Shown here piece by piece: positions 1 to 5,141 of a stretch of DNA of 7,421 nt. Origin of the DNA: Chloroflexota bacterium (GTDB taxonomy: Bacteria > Chloroflexota > UBA6077 > JACQUR01). The notes beneath the pieces are model-generated. The model made no database searches. It was not told the origin of the DNA and was given only the letters and a program-made list of their open reading frames with translations. Position 1 is the stretch's first letter, and the number at the start of each line of letters is the position of its first letter. The translations under genes were made by a program, and so were the position numbers. The stretch lies in NCBI GenBank assembly GCA_016210245.1, contig JACQUR010000166.1, positions 1-7,421 of the forward strand. Reading direction: 5' to 3'.

Positions 1-37
1 AGCCTGGCCCTGCACCCAACGGGTGCAGGGCCAGGCT
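1..37. repeat. Perfect 17-bp inverted repeat (3-base loop), possible terminator
   Basis: Bases 1-17 are the exact reverse complement of bases 21-37, separated by the loop AAC. The left arm starts at the window edge, so the stem may be longer. It lies about 95 bases past the stop of the Mo-hydroxylase gene, so it could end the minus-strand operon. Any T-run for that direction would lie outside the window. In the plus direction the bases after the stem (CGACCCC) are not a T-run, so an intrinsic terminator cannot be shown. Otherwise it may be a dispersed palindromic repeat. The rest of 38-132 holds no gene that I can support. Confidence 0.85.
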
Positions 38-132
38 CGACCCCACGAATCTCGAGTCGAGGCCGCGACGCCCACGCTGTTCCACCTGGTCGCCAACTGC
101 AATCCGCCTGGCAGCGGGTGCCAACGGCAGGT

Positions 133-2487
133 TCAGGATGCCTGCGAACCAGACGCTCGAAGAGCTGCGAGGATCAGTTCAGGCGTAATCGGTAGTTCAC
201 GAATACGAGCACCGCGGGGTTTCAGGGCATCGTTGACTGCGTTGAGCATCGCACCGGGCGCGCCTGCCACGCCGGCCTCGCCGATGCCTCTGATTTCCTG
301 CGAGCGCGGATCCGCGGGGGGCACGTGGAAGACGGCGATACTCGGCACCTCCGCCGCAGTCGGCACGAGATAGTCCATCAAGGAGGACGTCAGGTTCTGC
401 CCTTGTGCGTCGTAAACGATCCGCTCGTAGAGAGCGCCTCCGATACCCTGTGCAATGCCGCCTCGGACCTGTGCCTCGACGATCCTGGGATTGATCATCC
501 GTCCGCAGTCGCAAACAACGACGTAGCGGAGAATATCGACGAGCCCAGTTTCCGGATCCACCTCCACCATTGCCAGGTTGACGCCATTGGTGAACAGGTG
601 CGGCCGAGGGTTGACAAAGCGCTTGTTGGCTTCCAGGCTCGGCTCGAGCCCGGTCGGCAGGAGGGCCGTTCTGTAATAGACCACCTGGGCCAGGCTGCGC
701 AACGCTATGCTGCGCTCCGGCATGCCCTTGACCCGGACCTCACCTGCCACGAGCTCGAGGTCATCCGGCGTCACTTCCAGGAGCGCCCCGGCGAATCCCA
801 GGATCTTCTCGCGCAGGGCTCGAGCCGCGAGCACCGTCGCCGTGCCCCCCGTGGCCGCTGTCCTGCTGCCCGAGGCTCCCGCGCCATAGGGCACGATAGC
901 GGTGTCTCCTGAAATGACCCTGATGTCGTCGATCTCCAGGCCCAGCTCGTCAGCCACGAGTTGCGCGGTCGTGGTCAGCGTCCCCTGTCCTTGCGTCGTG
1001 ATCCCAATGAGTACCGTTGCCTTCCCATTGGGTTCGAGCCTGATCGTCGTGCCGTTGTGGGCTGTAATCGGAGCGCCACCAGCTCCGTAGGACGACTGAG
1101 CACCGGACGCAGTGGAGAGCACATAGCAGCACAGCCCGATGCCAACAAGGCGGCCTTCCGTTCGACGGCGCTCCTGGAAAGCGCGCAATCCACGATAGTC
1201 GGCCTCCTTCGCCAGCATTGCGAGCGCCCGCGCGTAGCTGCCAGAGTCGTAGACATGGCCCGTTGCCGTGGTGTACGGTATCTCTGCCTCATCAATGAAG
1301 TTGTGGAAGCGCAGCTCGAGCGGATCGAGCCTCAATGCATCCGCCACGCTATCAAGCACACTTTCGGTAACCGCCATCGCGATCGGGTGTCCGACCGATC
1401 GATACGCGCCAGTGTACCCCTTGTTCTGAGCGATCACGTCCAGCGTGCAAGCGTAGTTGGCTAGCCGATAAGGACCTGGCAGCAAGCGCGCCACCTGAGT
1501 GCCTTCATTGACGCTGGTGCGAGGGAAGACGGAGGTTGGCCCCACCGTTGACTGGACGGCAGCGCGCATGCCCAGGATCTTGCCCAGCCGATCCGCTCCA
1601 ACCTGGACCTGCACTCGGTGCTCCCGCGCGTGGGCATCGGTCAGCAGCGCCTCGCGGCGATCGGAAACCCACTTCAACGGGCGGGCGATGCTCATTGCCA
1701 GCACACACGTGGCGACTTCGTCCTGGTACGTGTGCAGCTTCATCCCGAAGCCACCGCCGACGTCCGGCGCGATCACCCGGACGTGGTGCAGCTCGACGCC
1801 CGTGACTTGCGACAAGACCGCCTGCACCATGTGGGGCGCCTGGGTCGATATCCAGACCGTCAGTGTTCTGGCGACCCGGTCGTACTCGGCAAGGACGCCT
1901 CTCGGCTCAATAGGCGCGCCGGTCTGCCGGCCGAAGCTGTAGGCCTCCGAGCGGAGGACGGGAGCGCTGGCGAGAGCGTCCTCAACGCGGCCGGCGTTGA
2001 ACTCCCGATGGTACATCCGGTTGGTGCCGAGCTCCTCGTAGATGAGCGGTGCGTCGGCCGCCAGCGCGGCCTCCGGGTCCAGGACAGTGGCCAGCGGTTC
2101 GTAGCGCACCTCCACCCGATCGCACGCGTCCTCGGCGAGGTACCGGTTCGCGGCAGCGATAGCAACGATGGGCTCGCCGACGAAGCGGACCTTCCCTCTC
2201 GCCAGGGGCCAGATTTCGGCAGCCTTCATGCCAGGGTGGTGCGAGAGGGCTCCACGATAGGGCGTTACCAGCGTGGGCAGGTCGTCGCCGGTGAGCACGG
2301 CGACGACCCCGGGCACTGCAAGCGCAGCAGAGACATCTACCGAGGCAAGTCTGGCGTGTGCGTGCGGGCTGCGGACGAAGGCGACCTCGAGCATTCGTGG
2401 GAGCACCACGTCGGCGACGAATCGGCCGGCGCCGGCGAGCAGCCTCGGGTCCTCACACCGCTTCACCGAGGTTCCGACCTTGGCCAA
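133..2487 (-). CDS. Xanthine dehydrogenase/CoxL-family molybdopterin-binding (large) subunit
   Basis: This is a full-length (784 aa) catalytic subunit of a xanthine oxidase-family molybdenum hydroxylase, which binds the Mo-molybdopterin cytosine dinucleotide cofactor and hydroxylates or oxidises a small substrate in the cytoplasm. Family signatures appear in order: N-terminal KRCEDPRLLAGAGRF (9-23); hammerhead domain to about 130 with FVGEPIVAI (102-110); IEPRG (193-197); PDVGGGFGMK (241-250); active-site loop AYRSVGHP (361-368); TQGQGT (498-503); DCGRMINP (660-667); GGIAQGIGGALYE (676-688); and GIGEAG, whose E737 is the expected catalytic glutamate. The loop has Ser364 where aerobic CO dehydrogenase has its Cu-binding Cys, and it is not the form II AYRGAGR either, so CO is an unlikely substrate. 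The start is TTG at 2487, with GGAGG 10 bases upstream; it places the family N-terminus correctly. The stop of the receptor gene is 17 bases upstream, implying one operon. No FAD or [2Fe-2S] subunit is visible. The substrate is unknown. Confidence 0.95.
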   Translation of the reverse strand: MAKVGTSVKRCEDPRLLAGAGRFVADVVLPRMLEVAFVRSPHAHARLASVDVSAALAVPGVVAVLTGDDLPTLVTPYRGALSHHPGMKAAEIWPLARGKVRFVGEPIVAIAAANRYLAEDACDRVEVRYEPLATVLDPEAALAADAPLIYEELGTNRMYHREFNAGRVEDALASAPVLRSEAYSFGRQTGAPIEPRGVLAEYDRVARTLTVWISTQAPHMVQAVLSQVTGVELHHVRVIAPDVGGGFGMKLHTYQDEVATCVLAMSIARPLKWVSDRREALLTDAHAREHRVQVQVGADRLGKILGMRAAVQSTVGPTSVFPRTSVNEGTQVARLLPGPYRLANYACTLDVIAQNKGYTGAYRSVGHPIAMAVTESVLDSVADALRLDPLELRFHNFIDEAEIPYTTATGHVYDSGSYARALAMLAKEADYRGLRAFQERRRTEGRLVGIGLCCYVLSTASGAQSSYGAGGAPITAHNGTTIRLEPNGKATVLIGITTQGQGTLTTTAQLVADELGLEIDDIRVISGDTAIVPYGAGASGSRTAATGGTATVLAARALREKILGFAGALLEVTPDDLELVAGEVRVKGMPERSIALRSLAQVVYYRTALLPTGLEPSLEANKRFVNPRPHLFTNGVNLAMVEVDPETGLVDILRYVVVCDCGRMINPRIVEAQVRGGIAQGIGGALYERIVYDAQGQNLTSSLMDYLVPTAAEVPSIAVFHVPPADPRSQEIRGIGEAGVAGAPGAMLNAVNDALKPRGARIRELPITPELILAALRASGSQAS

Positions 2488-2497
2488 ACTCCTTGAA

Positions 2498-2502
2498 CCT
2501 CC
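2498..2502 (-). promoter_or_regulatory. Ribosome binding site for the TTG-started hydroxylase gene
   Basis: GGAGG on the minus strand lies 10 bases before the TTG at 2487, within the 17-base gap after the receptor stop. A second purine run, AAGGAG (2489-2494), touches the start with only 1 base between. Together they support TTG as the start and translational coupling to the upstream gene. Confidence 0.5.
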
Positions 2503-2504
2503 GG

Positions 2505-3767
2505 CTAGAGCTTGATCAGTTCCTGCAGTCTGGCCTTGATGTTGGGCGGCATGCTCAGCATCTCGAGGATCATCTTGCGAATCTGCTCGCCGAACACAGG
2601 CGCAATATCGAGCTGTGCTTTTTCGGCGTCAGCCAGGAACTCCTTGTCCTTCATGGTGCTCCTGAACGCTGCTTCCACCGCCGCCAGGCGGTCGGTCGGC
2701 GTCTCCGGCGGAAGGACATAGACCTTCGCCAACCGATTGGGGTAGGTAACCCCAAACGTGAGGAGCAGCCGTTGCTCTTCGTTCTTCGCGATGTCCGGAA
2801 TTGTCGGAATCCTCGGAATACCAGCGGGCAGGTTTGCCAGCGGCTGGTCCTCGAACTCGACGAGGATAACCCAATCGCCGCTCTCGATCTCCTGGCGATT
2901 CGAGATCTTCACCGACTCCCAGGTGGTAACGTAGCCGTCCACCTCCCCGCCATCCATAGCCTGGCGGATCTTCGACGTGCCGTCGTAGCCAGACACGATC
3001 TTGAGGTTAGCGTCCAGCAGGTTGCGCAGCAGTATGGGTGCGTGCTCTGTCGCATTGCTCGGGATAGCGCCGATCACCAGTTGCTTGCTGTTCGGGCCAA
3101 GAAGATCCTCGAACTTCGCAACTCCAGCCCTCTTCGTGACAACCAGCACGCGCGTTTCGGGAGTTGGGTTGTTGAGGTAGTTGAATTTCGCCATGTCGAA
3201 TTCAAGGCCCGCCGAACCGAAGACCTGGTTGAGGACGATGGGGCCGGCGAGAACCGCGATCGCCGTCCCGTCCTTGGGCGCTGCCCTGTACAGGTGGTTG
3301 GCTGCAACGATACTCCCAGCGCCCGGCATGTTCTCGACGATAACGGTCGGATTCCCTGGGATGTACCTGCCGAGGTATCTGGCAATGGCACGGGAATAGA
3401 CATCGAAACCGCCGCCGGCTGCCGCCCCGACGATGATGCGCACCGTCTTGCCCTTGTAGAAGTCGGCGACGGCCTTCTCGTCGAACGCGGGCCTGGCGGC
3501 CGGGCTCTCCTTGGCCGCCGGCTTGGCGGCAGGAGCCTCCGTCGGCTTCGCAGCAGGCTTTGGGGCTTCCGTCGGCCTGGCTGGTGCGGCCGTTGGCACC
3601 GGCTTAGCAACGGCCGTTGCGGCCGGCGCCGTGGAGACGGCGCTGGGCCCCGGAGCAGCCGGGACACACGCGATGAGCGTTGAGGCGATGAGCGCAAGTG
3701 CGCCCACTCCGCCTGGTACCAGGAGCCTCGCCAGCATGGACTTTCGAGGCGACGGCGCTGTCGGCAT
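2505..3767 (-). CDS. TctC/Bug-type TTT-family solute-binding lipoprotein
   Basis: This 420-aa extracytoplasmic receptor belongs to the tripartite tricarboxylate transporter family, which captures carboxylates and related small acids for a TctA/TctB permease. From the ATG at 3767: a basic N-terminus with a hydrophobic segment (12-33) ending in lipobox LIAC with lipidated Cys34; a low-complexity Pro/Ala/Lys/Thr tether (about 35-94) with near-repeats such as PTEAPKPAAK and PTEAPAAK; then the mature fold from about 97. Family signatures are KTVRIIVGAAAGGGFD (107-122), RYIPGNPTVIVENMPGAGS (134-152), AANHLY (155-160), DGTAIAV (166-172), and DGTSKIRQAMDGGEVDGY (262-279). An in-frame extension to 3956 is open but Arg-rich and unlike a signal peptide. 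The 3767 start has AGGAGG 6 bases upstream, so I chose it. It is followed after 17 bases by the Mo-hydroxylase gene. The permease genes are not in view. The linker resembles Chloroflexota lipoproteins. The ligand cannot be read from sequence. Confidence 0.95.
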   Translation of the reverse strand: MPTAPSPRKSMLARLLVPGGVGALALIASTLIACVPAAPGPSAVSTAPAATAVAKPVPTAAPARPTEAPKPAAKPTEAPAAKPAAKESPAARPAFDEKAVADFYKGKTVRIIVGAAAGGGFDVYSRAIARYLGRYIPGNPTVIVENMPGAGSIVAANHLYRAAPKDGTAIAVLAGPIVLNQVFGSAGLEFDMAKFNYLNNPTPETRVLVVTKRAGVAKFEDLLGPNSKQLVIGAIPSNATEHAPILLRNLLDANLKIVSGYDGTSKIRQAMDGGEVDGYVTTWESVKISNRQEIESGDWVILVEFEDQPLANLPAGIPRIPTIPDIAKNEEQRLLLTFGVTYPNRLAKVYVLPPETPTDRLAAVEAAFRSTMKDKEFLADAEKAQLDIAPVFGEQIRKMILEMLSMPPNIKARLQELIKL

Positions 3768-3773
3768 CTCAGC

Positions 3774-3779
3774 CCTCCT
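3774..3779 (-). promoter_or_regulatory. Strong Shine-Dalgarno that fixes the receptor start
   Basis: AGGAGG on the minus strand, 6 bases before the ATG at 3767. It favours this start over the 63-codon in-frame extension reaching 3956, whose translation is Arg-rich and lacks features of a leader peptide. Confidence 0.8.
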
Positions 3780-3784
3780 GAAGC

Positions 3785-3805
3785 GCTCACCCTGGAAGGG
3801 TGAGC
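3785..3805 (-). repeat. 9-bp hairpin just upstream of the receptor Shine-Dalgarno
   Basis: Arms 3785-3793 and 3797-3805 are exact reverse complements (GCTCACCCT/AGGGTGAGC) around a 3-base loop. In the minus-strand transcript the stem ends 5 bases before the AGGAGG of the receptor gene. It could affect mRNA stability or ribosome access, or mark a processing site between the cupin and receptor messages. It has no T-run, so it is not a typical intrinsic terminator. The structure is seen directly; any role is inference. Confidence 0.6.
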
Positions 3806-3983
3806 CGAGTGAGCCACCTCTGTGGGATCGTCTCCGGCGGCGGCCGGCCAGTGCCCGCCGCACCGGGATCCGCTCGACGGCCTCGGCCCGGCTCAGCCGC
3901 GAGCCGCCCACGGGCACACACAACCGCACGATGCCGCGTGGGGCGCACCAGCGCACGAGGGGACACGTGGGGTGGCCCTCGAT

Positions 3984-3999
3984 GTTGCCGGGTTGCCGG
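3984..3999. repeat. Two tandem copies of an 8-bp unit
   Basis: GTTGCCGG occurs twice in a row in the gap just past the cupin stop. With only two copies it may be chance in GC-rich DNA. It is the only other order I see in 3768-4007, apart from the hairpin near the receptor start. Confidence 0.4.
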
Positions 4000-4007
4000 G
4001 GTGTCGA

Positions 4008-4373
4008 TCAGCTCCCGTGAGGTCCTAGAACCCTGGTTTCGCCGTCCGTGGAGATACTGATGTGCGCGAAGTCACCCTCGGGCGCCGCACCGTGCCAGTG
4101 GACCGTTCCAGCCCGGACAACGGCCAATTCTCCCGCCCGCAATGCGTGCTCTTCGCGCTGATCGGCAACGACCCCGACACCTTCAGTAGCAAGGAGGACC
4201 TGGTCGAAGGTGTGTACATGCCACCTGGTCCGCGCTCCGGCGACGAAGCGAACAAGTCTGACTCGGCACACGTCCGCGTCGTCTTTGCCAACAAGCTGTT
4301 GGACCAGCACCCGGCCGTCGAAGGTAGGTGAAGACGAGGGCTCCAGTTGCGCGCCTAAGCGGATCACTTCCAC
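4008..4373 (-). CDS. Small single-domain cupin, hydroxynitrile-lyase/quercetinase-like
   Basis: This is a 121-aa metal-binding beta-barrel protein. Numbered from the GTG at 4373, cupin motif 1 is GARTRWHVHTFDQ with His52, His54 and Gln58, and motif 2 is RAGTVHWHGAAPEGDFAH with His92, His94 and His104. This spacing closely follows that of the small cupins annotated as (R)-mandelonitrile lyase-like, where the first two His, the Gln and one motif 2 His bind Mn or another divalent metal. The N-terminus, (M)EVIRLG, also matches how these proteins start. The frame is open upstream to a GTG at 4397, but no Shine-Dalgarno precedes either start, and the 4397 start would lie inside a promoter-like sequence. 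Related cupins often sit beside oxidation pathways, so a link to the receptor and hydroxylase genes is possible, but they are separated by a 240-base gap. The substrate is unknown, and lyase activity should not be assumed. Confidence 0.85.
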   Translation of the reverse strand: MEVIRLGAQLEPSSSPTFDGRVLVQQLVGKDDADVCRVRLVRFVAGARTRWHVHTFDQVLLATEGVGVVADQREEHALRAGELAVVRAGTVHWHGAAPEGDFAHISISTDGETRVLGPHGS

Positions 4374-4382
4374 AGTGGCGCC

Positions 4383-4411
4383 AGCATAGCACTGCACATC
4401 CTGGCCGTCAA
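4383..4411 (-). promoter_or_regulatory. Sigma70-like promoter for the cupin gene
   Basis: On the minus strand TTGACG (4406-4411, 5 of 6 consensus bases) is followed after exactly 17 bases by TATGCT (4383-4388, 4 of 6). Transcription would start near 4376-4373, that is at or within a few bases of the GTG at 4373. This fits the lack of a Shine-Dalgarno and suggests a leaderless message. It also implies that the cupin is transcribed separately from the gene upstream of it. This is a pattern match only. Confidence 0.45.
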
Positions 4412-4447
4412 GTCAGGTGTCGCCCCCCGAGTCCATGCATCGCGCCC

Positions 4448-5011
4448 TCAGCGCAGCGAGTCTCCCTCTTTCCGGCATGGCCTGCGGGGCAGCCAGTCCC
4501 TGCGTGCCCACACCTCGCGATAGCGCGGCTCTGGCCAGCACGCCGAGGGGTTGAAGTCGGTACACTCCACCGGCCAGATGCGGCCGCCCCGCTCGGGGTA
4601 CGACCAGCCGAACTCGATCTCGCGCTCGCACCCGTCACAGTGGACGTAGAACTCGTGGCTGTCGTCGCTCACCCGCGGCGCCCCTGCGCTGGTTTCCCAG
4701 GCGTCCGCGGGGATGCCTTCGAGGCACCCCGAGCAGAAGACCTGGGACCGGTCCTCCTGCTTCTGAGCGCCAGCCACCTCCTCACTCTCCTCGTACGTCC
4801 ACTGGTGCCGCTCGTCCAGCAGCCCCCATTCATGGTACGGGATGGTGAGGTGGTAGACCCGCTCGACGGCCACGCCATCGCTGGCCTGGCCGCAGGTACA
4901 CGGCGCGCTCGCGGTGTAGGGTGCGACGACAGCGTAGGTATGGGTCACAACCAGCTCGTGCGCGCCGCACTCCTTGCAGGTGAAGCACGGCCCGGACGAC
5001 TCTTGGCTCAT
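4448..5011 (-). CDS. Cys-rich (zinc-ribbon-like) protein of unknown function
   Basis: I do not recognise this 187-aa protein. It is soluble, with no signal peptide or membrane segment, and carries Cys pairs typical of zinc knuckles: CFTCKEC (9-15), CTC (38-40), CSGC (93-96) and CDGC (125-128), with further Cys at 150, 158 and 179. The first pairs may form one treble-clef or ribbon site and 93-96 with 125-128 a second, flanking an acidic stretch (75-88). The C-terminal third is rich in Trp, Pro and Arg (GRIWPVEC, CWPEPRYREVW, RRDWLPRRPCR). Codons are strongly GC-ending, as in the neighbours, supporting a real gene. I chose the ATG at 5011 because a purine-rich GAGGGG lies just upstream and a possible -10 box about 35 bases upstream. 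An ATG at 5125 in frame is possible, but it has no ribosome site. It lies between the kinase and the cupin; binding of nucleic acid or protein is only a guess. Confidence 0.75.
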   Translation of the reverse strand: MSQESSGPCFTCKECGAHELVVTHTYAVVAPYTASAPCTCGQASDGVAVERVYHLTIPYHEWGLLDERHQWTYEESEEVAGAQKQEDRSQVFCSGCLEGIPADAWETSAGAPRVSDDSHEFYVHCDGCEREIEFGWSYPERGGRIWPVECTDFNPSACWPEPRYREVWARRDWLPRRPCRKEGDSLR

Positions 5012-5027
5012 GGTCCCCTCGGCGACT

Positions 5028-5067
5028 GCAAGGTGGCGGCAGCCCCATTGTATCCAAACTACCTTGC
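5028..5067. repeat. 7-bp inverted repeat around a possible -10 box
   Basis: GCAAGGT (5028-5034) and ACCTTGC (5061-5067) are exact reverse complements with 26 bases between them, enclosing the TACAAT at 5047-5052. It could be an operator for the CxxC-protein gene or a leader stem, but 7-bp arms this far apart may arise by chance. Confidence 0.3.
5047..5052 (-). promoter_or_regulatory. Candidate -10 box for the CxxC-protein gene
   Basis: TACAAT on the minus strand matches 5 of 6 bases of the sigma70 -10 consensus and is one of few AT-rich spots nearby. The hexamer 17 bases upstream (GAGTGA) is a poor -35. A start near 5040 would leave a leader of about 29 bases before the ATG at 5011. Confidence 0.25.
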
Positions 5068-5141
5068 CATCACTCGTAGCTCCAGTTTCGCACAGGTGCT
5101 CCCGCGCGTAGTAGGGGATGGGCATGAGGATTCTGTGATAC

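Noticed and set aside
104..127. Short imperfect stem (TGGCA/TGCCA with flanking CCG/CGG) just past the hydroxylase stop
   Set aside because: Only 5 contiguous pairs and no T-run; too weak to call a terminator.
1..132. Open minus-strand frame running from a GTG near 88 off the left edge
   Set aside because: It reads straight through the perfect 17-bp hairpin and gives a low-complexity Gly/Arg/Leu-rich peptide with no recognisable family; no convincing ribosome site.
133..2487. Aerobic CO dehydrogenase CoxL
   Set aside because: The Cu-ligand Cys motif of form I is absent (AYRSVGHP instead), and no coxM or coxS gene is adjacent in the window; kept as a family-level call only.
1618..2496. Long plus-strand frame opposite the hydroxylase gene
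   Set aside because: Antisense shadow produced by GC-biased codons; the opposite strand encodes clear family motifs throughout.
2358..3683. Long plus-strand frame across the receptor and the hydroxylase 5' end
   Set aside because: It spans two real minus-strand genes and gives an Arg-rich product with no family features.
3768..3956. 63-codon N-terminal extension of the receptor
   Set aside because: Arg-rich translation, no ribosome site, and it would bury the signal peptide; the ATG at 3767 has AGGAGG at ideal spacing.
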